NCBI GenBank assembly: GCA_937905855.1
Contig: CALCWU010000192.1
Span: 1 to 33,446 of the forward strand
Length of the DNA stretch: 33,446 nucleotides
Reading direction: 5' to 3'
DNA from: an uncultured Mollicutes bacterium
GTDB lineage: Bacteria; Bacillota_I; Bacilli_A; Acholeplasmatales; Anaeroplasmataceae
Below are positions 23,324 through 30,442 of the stretch, in pieces; position 1 is the stretch's first letter, and each line of letters opens with the position of its first letter. A program made the translations under genes and the position numbers. Below the pieces are notes generated by a model. The model ran no database searches, was not told the origin of the DNA, and worked only from the letters and a program-made list of their open reading frames with translations.

Positions 23324-23727
23324 TAAGAATTCACCTTCCCTCTTTTTATAATTCCATAAGCAATAATAACAAGCTTTAGCGTTAAATAGCCAATAATCAT
23401 TGGTATTGCAAAAAATCGAGGATTTTCAGTTTTAAACTGACTATAACAAACAGTCGCAAAAATCGCAACAAAAACAATAATTCTTACTGAATAGCCTGTC
23501 AAAGCCATCCTTTTAGGCTTAATTTCTTCTTGATTTTTAGTTTTTTCAGCAAGTCTTCGATTTGATTTCATCATTAAGCCGAAATTTAAAAGTGCAGTCA
23601 TAAGTCCAAGTAAATAGCTTAACCACCATCTATCCGGACCCCATACGCCAAGAATAATTGCAACAATTGCGCCAATAGCCCAAGATATTGGAACTACAAT
23701 TATACCAAATTTACTCATTTCGTCCAT
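23323..23727 (-). CDS. atpI: ATP synthase protein I (AtpI family)
   Basis: AtpI proteins are small membrane proteins that help assemble the c-ring. The 134-residue product has four predicted helices in two hairpins (about 11-55 and 78-125) and lies in the standard position before atpB. I chose ATG 23727 (MDEMSKFG) because the preceding GTG codons overlap the ribosome site GGTGGTG; ATG 23718 is also possible. It overlaps the end of atpZ. Confidence 0.8.
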   Translation of the reverse strand: MDEMSKFGIIVVPISWAIGAIVAIILGVWGPDRWWLSYLLGLMTALLNFGLMMKSNRRLAEKTKNQEEIKPKRMALTGYSVRIIVFVAIFATVCYSQFKTENPRFFAIPMIIGYLTLKLVIIAYGIIKRGKVNS

Positions 23728-23932
23728 TCTTTTTTTCACCACCTAATCTTAATATTAGGCCAATGAATATTATTATACCACATATTGCACCTATTGTTGC
23801 AAGTACGGGTGGCCAAATAGAATCTTTATTTATCCATCTACCAATGTAAAAGCCTAATAACAACAAAGTAATTATGCTAAATATTCCCTGAGTTATTACA
23901 GCATAATATTTAGCAAATTCTCTACTTTTCAT
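23711..23932 (-). CDS. atpZ: AtpZ-type ATP synthase accessory protein (ATPase_gene1 family)
   Basis: A 73-residue two-helix membrane protein (about 13-31 and 41-62) with the Gly-rich LLLLGFYIGRWINKD and a second helix ending LRLGGEKK. This fits the AtpZ/ATPase_gene1 family found at the head of atp operons, thought to work with AtpI in assembly or metal-ion supply. It overlaps upp by one base (TAATG). Primary sequence in this family is weakly conserved, so position carries much of the call. Confidence 0.75.
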   Translation of the reverse strand: MKSREFAKYYAVITQGIFSIITLLLLGFYIGRWINKDSIWPPVLATIGAICGIIIFIGLILRLGGEKKNGRNE

Positions 23933-24576
23933 TAATTCTTACCATATAGTCTATCGCCACAATCACCAAGTCCTGGGACAATATAACCATGTTCATTTAA
24001 TTTTTCGTCAAGCGTTGCTAAAACGACCTTAACATCAGGATGTTTAGAATAAACAGCATCAACACCTTCAGGTGCACCTACAAGTCCAGCAAAAATAATA
24101 TCCTTAGCACCACGTGCCTTAACAGCATCAATTGCAAGTAATGCACTTCCACCAGTAGCAAGCATAGGATCCGAAATAACAACTGTAAACTGTGATAAAT
24201 CTTTAGGAAGTCTATCACAATACTCAACAGGCTTTAAAGTTTGCTCATCACGATACATTCCTAAATAGCCTATTCTTGCTTCAGGAAATACTTCTCTAAA
24301 GCCATCAACAAATCCCAAGCCAGCTCTTAAGATTGGAACAATAATAATATCTTTGGCTAAAACATGTGATTTACATTTGCAAATTGGCGTCTCAATTTCT
24401 GTTTCCTTTAACAAGAAGTTTTCACTAACCTTGTATGCCACCAATAAAGAAACCTCATATACATTTCTAGTAAATTCCTTCATAGATGTATTCTTATCTC
24501 TAATAGTAGTCATCTTATGTTCTATCATAGGATGATTTAAAACTAAAGTATTAGGCATCACATATTTTTCACTCAT
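23932..24576 (-). CDS. upp: Uracil phosphoribosyltransferase
   Basis: It makes UMP from uracil and PRPP in pyrimidine salvage. The 214-residue product has VPILRAGLGFVDG, the PRPP loop VISDPMLATGGSA, GLVGAPEGVD, and the uracil-binding C-terminus GLGDCGDRLYG. The start overlaps the rpiB stop in ATGA. Linkage of rpiB, upp and the atp genes is also found in B. subtilis. Confidence 0.98.
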   Translation of the reverse strand: MSEKYVMPNTLVLNHPMIEHKMTTIRDKNTSMKEFTRNVYEVSLLVAYKVSENFLLKETEIETPICKCKSHVLAKDIIIVPILRAGLGFVDGFREVFPEARIGYLGMYRDEQTLKPVEYCDRLPKDLSQFTVVISDPMLATGGSALLAIDAVKARGAKDIIFAGLVGAPEGVDAVYSKHPDVKVVLATLDEKLNEHGYIVPGLGDCGDRLYGKN

Positions 24577-25022
24577 AAGTTATTCTCCTCATATTTGGTA
24601 ATTTTATCAATTCTTCTTTGATGTCTTTCCTCGTTTGAAAAAGGTGTTTCAAGCCAAGCAGCAACAATTTGCTTTGCTAAATCCTCACTAACCGCCTTAG
24701 CTCCAAGAGCTAAAACATTAGAATCATTATGTTCTCGTGTTAATCTAGCAAATTCAACATTATCAACCAAAGCACAACGAACACTTTTTACCTTATTTGC
24801 AACAATTGACATACCAATACCTGTAGCACAGATAACAATACCACGATCAGCAATATGATCTCTAACATCAACAGCAACAGCGTGTCCATAATCTGAATAA
24901 TCACAGCTTTCCTTAGTATAGGTACCTCTATCAATTACTAAATACCCGGCATTTTCCAAATAATTACGTAATTCATTTTTTAAGTCAAGTGCAGCATGAT
25001 CTGAACCTATAGAAATTGTCAT
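24573..25022 (-). CDS. rpiB: Ribose-5-phosphate isomerase B
   Basis: It interconverts ribose 5-phosphate and ribulose 5-phosphate in the pentose phosphate pathway. The 149-residue product shows GSDHAAL with D8 and H9, CDYSDYGHAVA, and the catalytic Cys65 in ICATGIGMS, followed by NVEFARLTREHNDSNVLALG. The start ATG 25022 has AAGGAT upstream; the open frame to 25046 would begin with an unsupported TTG. It heads the rpiB-upp-atp operon. A LacAB-type galactose-6-phosphate isomerase is less likely, because Cys65 and the full SDHAA motif fit RpiB. Confidence 0.95.
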   Translation of the reverse strand: MTISIGSDHAALDLKNELRNYLENAGYLVIDRGTYTKESCDYSDYGHAVAVDVRDHIADRGIVICATGIGMSIVANKVKSVRCALVDNVEFARLTREHNDSNVLALGAKAVSEDLAKQIVAAWLETPFSNEERHQRRIDKITKYEENNL

Positions 25023-25056
25023 TTTATCACTATCCTTACTTTTCAAAGTCCATTTT

Positions 25057-25085
25057 ATTATACCACGAAATTATACATTTATAAA
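25057..25085 (-). promoter_or_regulatory. Predicted promoter of the rpiB-upp-atp operon
   Basis: On the minus strand a perfect TATAAT (25062-25057) has an extended TGG just before it; the -35, TTTATA (25085-25080), is weak but at 17 bases. Gene spacing downstream is tight, so this may drive everything to the terminator at 17027. Confidence 0.65.
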
Positions 25086-25086
25086 C

Positions 25087-25117
25087 AAAAATCGCTTATT
25101 ATGTTAGCGCTTTTTTT
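25087..25117 (-). terminator. Second hairpin before the rpiB promoter
   Basis: CGCT (25093-25096) and AGCG (25106-25109) form a short stem extended by A and T runs across one mismatch. With T-rich tracts on both sides it may act as a back-up terminator for the ABC/GH28 operon. Confidence 0.45.
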
Positions 25118-25159
25118 ATTTATAAAAATAAATAAAACAGCCTTTAAATAAGCTGTTTT
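25115..25159 (-). terminator. Terminator of the ABC transporter-GH28 operon
   Basis: On the minus strand AAAACAGC (25159-25152) pairs with GCTGTTTT (25141-25134) over a 10-base loop and is followed by ATTTATTTTT. It begins 9 bases after the GH28 stop. Confidence 0.8.
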
Positions 25160-25168
25160 ACAATTCAA

Positions 25169-26722
25169 CTAATATTTAATTTCATTTACAAAATTAAATT
25201 CATATTTTTCGTCCTTTAAGCCATCAAAATTTACATTAATAAGTTTAACTTTATTAACATAATTAAATAATAAGCCCTTGCCCTTCATAGGCTCAGAAAA
25301 ACTCATCATTGCAGGAGTACCACTAACAGGCTCACTAGCATAATGAAAATTAATGTTTTCACAAACAATTTCATCAATTGGCTGTTCAGGAAGACCATAA
25401 AAGGCACCAGCTGCAACGTTTACATTTGTTGCATCAATATCTTTAAAATGGAATCTACCTAAATATGGTGTTCTATCATCGACTGGCAGTTTTTCCTTCG
25501 AATAAACATATTCTGTTTTTCCATCAGGATCACAAAAATAAAACATATTAATAACAAGTGGTGTTAATACATCAATCATTTTAATATTTTCAAATAAAAT
25601 ATCATCAATAATTGCATCCTTACCACGACCACGTCTTGTCTTAATACGAAGTCCTCTATCAGTATGATTAAATAAGCACTGGCTAACCTTAATATCCTTA
25701 ATTCCACCACTCATTTCACTACCAAGAACAACTGCACCATGACCAAAATTCATTGAACAATTGCGAATATTGAAATTTGATGATGGTAATTTATATTTTC
25801 TACCCATAAATATCTTTCCAGATTTAATAGCAATACAATCATCACCAACTGAAAAATAAACACCAAGTATATCAACATTAGTGCATGACTCAGGATCACA
25901 GCCATCAGTATTAGGCGAATTTTTAGGTGATACTAAATTCATATCAATAAAGCGAATATTTTCAGAAAAATAAGGATGTAAATTCCAAGATGGAGTGTTT
26001 GTAACTGTTACACCTTGAAATTCAATATTATGGCAATGATTTAAGAAAACACCACGTGGACGCCAAGCAATTCTTTTTTTACGGACATCGACCCACCAAT
26101 CAGAATTTTGGGCATTACCATCAATAACACCTCTACCAATAATTTTAACATTTGAAACGTTAATTCCTGTTATTATTGATGCAAAGCAATCAAGCGGATT
26201 ACCTTCCCAGCTTCCTAAATTATATTCATCACTTTCATCTGTTGTATATGTCATACCAGGCAAAATTGGATAATGATTACGATCAGTATCACCAATCAAA
26301 TGAGCATTAGGAGCAAGCTCAATAGTAATATTACTTTTTAAAAAGATTGGTCCTGTATAGTATTCACCATCTGGAAAATATACACGTCCATTATCTGGAC
26401 AAGCAAGAATACATGCTTCTATTGCATTAGTATCAAGTGTCTTTCCATCGCCCTTAGCACCAAACTTCTTAACATCAAGTGTAACATATTCACTAAAAGT
26501 TTTAAATGAATCAGAGAATTCTTCTCCATCGTAAACAACACTTAATTTATATTTAGTATCTGGATTTAAATCAAAAATTGAAATAATGTTCTTTTTATTT
26601 CCTTTTGAATACAATTCATCATTTAATAAAATATCATATTCTTTATCAGTTTCAAAAACAAATTCATTTTGAAGTTCAATTGTAACACTTCTTGCTGATA
26701 AAAAAATAACTTTATACTTCAT
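25169..26722 (-). CDS. Cytoplasmic GH28 polygalacturonase-family glycoside hydrolase
   Basis: It likely hydrolyses galacturonic acid linkages in imported pectin fragments. The 517-residue protein has no signal peptide. A fibronectin III-like domain (about 1-80) precedes a right-handed beta-helix that starts at VKKFGAKGDGKTLDT. The four GH28 motifs are complete: NTD (271-273), GDD (293-295), GHG (327-329) and RIK (359-361), giving catalytic Asp273, Asp294 and Asp295. The N-terminal domain plus cytoplasmic location suggest an exo-acting enzyme for oligogalacturonides; rhamnogalacturonan or xylogalacturonan specificity is possible. It starts behind GAGGT, eight bases after the preceding membrane-protein gene, and ends the operon. 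Confidence 0.92.
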   Translation of the reverse strand: MKYKVIFLSARSVTIELQNEFVFETDKEYDILLNDELYSKGNKKNIISIFDLNPDTKYKLSVVYDGEEFSDSFKTFSEYVTLDVKKFGAKGDGKTLDTNAIEACILACPDNGRVYFPDGEYYTGPIFLKSNITIELAPNAHLIGDTDRNHYPILPGMTYTTDESDEYNLGSWEGNPLDCFASIITGINVSNVKIIGRGVIDGNAQNSDWWVDVRKKRIAWRPRGVFLNHCHNIEFQGVTVTNTPSWNLHPYFSENIRFIDMNLVSPKNSPNTDGCDPESCTNVDILGVYFSVGDDCIAIKSGKIFMGRKYKLPSSNFNIRNCSMNFGHGAVVLGSEMSGGIKDIKVSQCLFNHTDRGLRIKTRRGRGKDAIIDDILFENIKMIDVLTPLVINMFYFCDPDGKTEYVYSKEKLPVDDRTPYLGRFHFKDIDATNVNVAAGAFYGLPEQPIDEIVCENINFHYASEPVSGTPAMMSFSEPMKGKGLLFNYVNKVKLINVNFDGLKDEKYEFNFVNEIKY

Positions 26723-26730
26723 AATTTACC

Positions 26731-27336
26731 TCACTCTGCATTATTTATTTTTTTAACTTTGTGAACCTTATATATATGAACGATCACATTTTTCATAAAT
26801 AAAAAGATAAAATCATAGAATATATAGAAAAGTCCCATAGAAAATGGCTCAAGTCCCCAATTTGTGTCCTTACCGAAAATACTTGGCAACAAATTATATT
26901 TTGCAATTAAAACAGTTGTAAAGAAAATTGGAAACATAATTAATAAATTATAACTAAAGTTCATTAAAAACCCTAAAAATCCCTTTCTCGAAACAAATAA
27001 ATATTTCTTACAATTTTCACGACTATTATGAAACATTAATGCAAACATTTTAACTATATAATTCATTACAAGTGCTAGAAACAAAGTTAACAGTGCAAAA
27101 AATCTTATACCTAAATCAACAGACAGCCATCCAGCATTAGCATCATTAATTTTAGACCAATCAAGTCCTAAAAAATCGCCACCTATTCCTACAAAGAAAA
27201 CGGCAGCCGCAGCTGCCCAGTATTTCAATATAAGAATTTTGAGCCAAGACGGAATTTTAGATAAAAAATCAGATTTATAAGGATTAGTAGAATCCTGTAA
27301 TTGTTTATCATCAAATTTCTTCTTCTCTCTATTCAT
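26731..27336 (-). CDS. Unrecognised four-helix membrane protein (pair 2, second gene)
   Basis: I do not recognise this 201-residue protein. It has a charged cytoplasmic head (1-30), four probable membrane helices (about 34-54, 72-100, 120-145, 165-187) and a basic tail VHKVKKINN. It starts 2 bases after the preceding gene's stop with only a weak AAGG upstream, so translation is probably coupled. It lies between an ATPase-linked membrane protein and the GH28 gene of the sugar ABC operon. Its layout (about 30 polar residues, then four helices) matches the gene at 29123-29707. A role as an accessory subunit or assembly factor of the transporter is a guess from position only. Confidence 0.8.
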   Translation of the reverse strand: MNREKKKFDDKQLQDSTNPYKSDFLSKIPSWLKILILKYWAAAAAVFFVGIGGDFLGLDWSKINDANAGWLSVDLGIRFFALLTLFLALVMNYIVKMFALMFHNSRENCKKYLFVSRKGFLGFLMNFSYNLLIMFPIFFTTVLIAKYNLLPSIFGKDTNWGLEPFSMGLFYIFYDFIFLFMKNVIVHIYKVHKVKKINNAE

Positions 27337-27338
27337 AA

Positions 27339-27995
27339 TTACATTTTTTCCTTTTTATAAGTCTTATCTCTAAAGATGTATGATAATATAGTACCAACAA
27401 TAGATGTTATCATTGCAATTATAACACAAATGATTGAAACCATATTTGTACGACTTGTGATAGAATACTTGCTTCCTTGAAGTTCTGTATATTTTGCAAC
27501 ATTATAAATATAATTTGTTCTAGTAAAATTCATAATCCAAAATATACCAAATAAAATAATTGCAGCAGTACATAAAGTTGCTTGAACAGATGAACCCAAA
27601 TTACGTTTAGAAGATACATTCATAGCAACAAACATCATTACAGCACCTAAAACCATTAAAGCAAATAATTGAAAGCCAGAATGTAAAGACATTGCAATTG
27701 ATTGAGCATATTCTCTAGCTCTATCAGCAGTTGGTGCAGATGCAACAAACCAATCAGGAACAGTTATTTCTCCATTAGTAATTCTTACATATTGAATTGT
27801 TGAATTATATGTAACGAACGCTTTTGAAGCTGTAAAATGGAATGTTAAGCAAAATCCTAAAACAATACAAGGAACAAGTAAAATTATTGTAGCAATCTTT
27901 GATGGATTGTATTTAAAAGAATCAATAAAATTCAACCAACATTTTTTTATAAATTCGCAAAACATAGCAAATACATTTTTTTTATTTTTTTCCAT
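27339..27995 (-). CDS. Unrecognised four-helix membrane protein (pair 2, first gene)
   Basis: The 218-residue product is not recognised. An N-terminal amphipathic stretch FIKKCWLNFIDSFKYN precedes helix 1 (about 33-56), a roughly 50-residue outer loop, a helix pair (107-126, 136-157), a shorter loop and helix 4 (185-206). The start ATG 27995 has GGTGG at seven bases, overlapping the stop of the ATPase gene. It shares this topology, and a short similar stretch before helix 2 (AREYAQSIAMSL versus YRAAQTFNQSL), with the protein at 29707-30372. The two may be diverged paralogues. Its job is unknown; it sits in a sugar ABC transporter operon. Confidence 0.82.
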   Translation of the reverse strand: MEKNKKNVFAMFCEFIKKCWLNFIDSFKYNPSKIATIILLVPCIVLGFCLTFHFTASKAFVTYNSTIQYVRITNGEITVPDWFVASAPTADRAREYAQSIAMSLHSGFQLFALMVLGAVMMFVAMNVSSKRNLGSSVQATLCTAAIILFGIFWIMNFTRTNYIYNVAKYTELQGSKYSITSRTNMVSIICVIIAMITSIVGTILSYIFRDKTYKKEKM

Positions 27996-28006
27996 AAACA
28001 CACCAC

Positions 28007-29107
28007 CTATACAATAACATTTGTTGAATCAACATCATAAAAATGAACTTTCTTCATTTCAAAGCAAGCTTTAATTTGTCGATTAGATGTATCAAAGCGA
28101 TCATTAATCTTTGCAATAATGTTTTCGCCACCAAACATACCATATATTAATGAATAAGCACCTAAGAATTCAGTATAATCCACATCAATTTGAATTGTAG
28201 AATCAACATTTTCAGATAGCATTGCATCATCAACAAAAACATAATCAGGACGAGAAGCCATTACAACACGCTTACCAGCATATCCTTTATCAAACAAAGC
28301 CTCACGTTGAGTGTCATTCAACTTAATCTTTGTTCCATCAATATGTAAGAAATAACCATCAGGTGTAATCTCACCATTATAAAAATTCATAGGTGGAGTT
28401 CCAATAAAGCCAGCAACAAATAAATTTACAGGACAATCAAACATCTCTTTAGGAGAAGCAATTTGTTGAACTCTACCATCAGCCATTACAACGATACGAT
28501 CAGCAAGAGTTAAAGCTTCAATTTGGTCATGTGTAACATATACGAAAGTTGAATTTAATCTCTTATGAAGAAGCATAATTTCCTTACGCATTGTACCACG
28601 TAGTTTTGCATCTAGATTTGACAAAGGCTCATCAAACAAGAAAACAACTGGATTTCTTACAATAGAACGACCTACAGCAACTCTTTGACGTTGACCACCA
28701 GATAATTGTTTAGGTTTTCTATTCAAATATGGAGTAAGACCTAAAATCTCAGCTGCCTTCATAACTCTAACATGAATTTCATCAGAATCAACCTTTCTAA
28801 TAGTTAATGAGAAAGCTAAATTCTGATAAACAGTCATATGAGCATACAATGCATAATTTTGGAAAACCATTGCAATATCACGATCACGAGGTGCAACATC
28901 ATTAACACGCTTACCATTAATGATTAAATCACCTGAGCTTATTTCTTCAAGACCTGCAATCATGCGAAGTGTAGTAGACTTACCACATCCAGATGGACCA
29001 GCTAGAACAATAAACTCACCGTGTTCAATTTCAATATTAAAATCAAAAACAGCCTGTACACCATTAGGATAAATTTTGTTTACATTTCTTAAAATAACAT
29101 CAGACAT
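28007..29107 (-). CDS. MsmX/UgpC-type ABC transporter ATPase for carbohydrates
   Basis: This is the energy-supplying subunit of a CUT1 sugar importer. The 366-residue product has Walker A GPSGCGKST (37-45), Q-loop Gln83, signature LSGGQ (135-139), Walker B VVFLFDE (154-160), the H-loop in VTHDQIEAL, and a C-terminal MalK-type regulatory domain starting near 235 with FIGTPPMNF. The start ATG 29107 has GGAGG 11 bases upstream; the TTG at 29116 lies too close to that site. MsmX-type ATPases often serve several importers and lie elsewhere; here the gene is inside the transporter operon, between two pairs of unknown membrane proteins. Confidence 0.94.
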   Translation of the reverse strand: MSDVILRNVNKIYPNGVQAVFDFNIEIEHGEFIVLAGPSGCGKSTTLRMIAGLEEISSGDLIINGKRVNDVAPRDRDIAMVFQNYALYAHMTVYQNLAFSLTIRKVDSDEIHVRVMKAAEILGLTPYLNRKPKQLSGGQRQRVAVGRSIVRNPVVFLFDEPLSNLDAKLRGTMRKEIMLLHKRLNSTFVYVTHDQIEALTLADRIVVMADGRVQQIASPKEMFDCPVNLFVAGFIGTPPMNFYNGEITPDGYFLHIDGTKIKLNDTQREALFDKGYAGKRVVMASRPDYVFVDDAMLSENVDSTIQIDVDYTEFLGAYSLIYGMFGGENIIAKINDRFDTSNRQIKACFEMKKVHFYDVDSTNVIV

Positions 29108-29122
29108 ATCTAACAAAACCTC

Positions 29123-29707
29123 CTACTTATTCTCAGCTAAAAATTTTTTTAGCACTTTAGATTTTCTAATACAAATTATAGCAGCGAATGTAAAGCATAC
29201 AGCAGCACCTATAAGTCCAATAATTGCTAATATAGCTCTAACATAGCCATTAGGTGTTAAAAAGCCAGACTTTTCAATTATACTTGAACCTAACCATTTA
29301 GAAACAATAGCATTTTCATCAGTTTGAAGAATTCCATCCTCCATAAATGTTAAATACTTACTATAATATCTAAAAAGCATTATAGGCCCAAAGAATATTC
29401 TAGCAACACAAATGCCTGCAATACCAAGCATCATATACGCTGATTTTTCACGATAATTTTTAACGTTTTCACAGCACATAAAGCCAAAAAGTAAAATAAC
29501 AATATTTAACAAAATTTTGAATATTGTATAAATATCTGGTGTTAGGGAATTCAGCAAAATAAATGCAGCAAAAATTGAAAACCCAATTCCAGCAAATCCA
29601 AGCATATAAGATAAAGAATTTTTCTGATATCTCATTTTCTCAACTTTAACATTTTGAGGAATTTCGATTTTTTCAGAAGATTCAATATTTTCAAATTCAG
29701 TATTCAT
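29123..29707 (-). CDS. Unrecognised four-helix membrane protein (pair 1, second gene)
   Basis: I do not recognise this 194-residue protein. An acidic and polar cytoplasmic head (1-30) is followed by helices at about 32-53, 60-80, 89-112 and 156-180, and a basic tail IRKSKVLKKFL. The loop between helices 3 and 4 (about 43 residues) probably faces outward. The ATG overlaps the preceding stop by one base (TAATG) with GGTGG upstream. The gene after it is the transporter ATPase. Its layout resembles the 26731-27336 protein. Confidence 0.82.
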   Translation of the reverse strand: MNTEFENIESSEKIEIPQNVKVEKMRYQKNSLSYMLGFAGIGFSIFAAFILLNSLTPDIYTIFKILLNIVILLFGFMCCENVKNYREKSAYMMLGIAGICVARIFFGPIMLFRYYSKYLTFMEDGILQTDENAIVSKWLGSSIIEKSGFLTPNGYVRAILAIIGLIGAAVCFTFAAIICIRKSKVLKKFLAENK

Positions 29708-30372
29708 TACTCTTCCACCTTTCTATTCGTATAAATAAATTTTAAAATGGTAAAAGCAAGATTAATAACAGCAACAATTATGAATAAAACTAAAACAATA
29801 GTAGTAAGTATTGAAGCAGAATTTTTTAAAGTAAAATATTGTTCTAAAGTTCCACCATTTGCATAACTAGTAGCAGCACTCCAACCAACACTTGTAACTG
29901 TATCATATACAGATAACTCAGTTTTATATTTATTAAATAATGAAGCTACATTGAAATTCTTTGTAAGAATTACAATGGAATAAATTATAGCAAATACATT
30001 AGCAGCAACTCCAACAATTAAATTTGATAAGAAAAATTTAATTCTAGAATGATTTGAAGCAATCAAAGTTACAGCAAATGTAATAAGCATAACTATAGAA
30101 AAAACATATAAAGATTGATTAAATGTTTGAGCAGCTCGATAAAAATCATCTACATTATGCCACATAGCAATCGCAGTATCATTATCCCCATAAAATGCTC
30201 TTAAAACACTTCTAGTAGTTCTAACAGTTGTGTTCAATTCACCATTTAAATAATCAGTTGCTAAATTTGTAAAGCAATCAAAATAAACCAATGAAGTAAC
30301 TAAAATTAAAGCAGCCGCAATTCCAAAGCTGAAAACAATAATTTTGTTAAATTTATTTAGAGTATTTTTCAT
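29707..30372 (-). CDS. Unrecognised four-helix membrane protein (pair 1, first gene)
   Basis: The 221-residue product is not recognised. Helices lie at about 10-30, 87-106, 112-137 and 187-213, leaving two outer loops of about 55 and 50 residues; the tail TNRKVEE is cytoplasmic. The start ATG 30372 has GGAGG five bases upstream; the open frame to 30429 runs into an intercistronic hairpin and is rejected. It follows the solute-binding protein gene. Two sizeable outer loops would allow contact with the solute-binding protein or with substrate, but that is inference. Topology matches 27339-27995. Confidence 0.82.
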   Translation of the reverse strand: MKNTLNKFNKIIVFSFGIAAALILVTSLVYFDCFTNLATDYLNGELNTTVRTTRSVLRAFYGDNDTAIAMWHNVDDFYRAAQTFNQSLYVFSIVMLITFAVTLIASNHSRIKFFLSNLIVGVAANVFAIIYSIVILTKNFNVASLFNKYKTELSVYDTVTSVGWSAATSYANGGTLEQYFTLKNSASILTTIVLVLFIIVAVINLAFTILKFIYTNRKVEE

Positions 30373-30397
30373 TTCAACCTCCAAAAAATTGGAAATT

Positions 30398-30427
30398 GTT
30401 GTGCATAGATAATATTCTATGCACAAC
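30398..30427 (-). promoter_or_regulatory. Perfect intercistronic hairpin after the solute-binding protein gene
   Basis: GTTGTGCATAGA (30398-30409) and TCTATGCACAAC (30416-30427) form a perfect 12-base stem with a 6-base loop, 15 bases after the stop of the solute-binding protein gene. A clean T tract does not follow directly (AATTTCCAATTTTTT), so it is more like an mRNA-stabilising or leaky attenuating hairpin than a full terminator. Confidence 0.7.
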
Positions 30428-30442
30428 ACTTCCTAAATAAAA

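Noticed and set aside
30373..30429. N-terminal extension of the membrane protein at 29707-30372
   Set aside because: The extension runs through the perfect hairpin, and a GGAGG site precedes ATG 30372.
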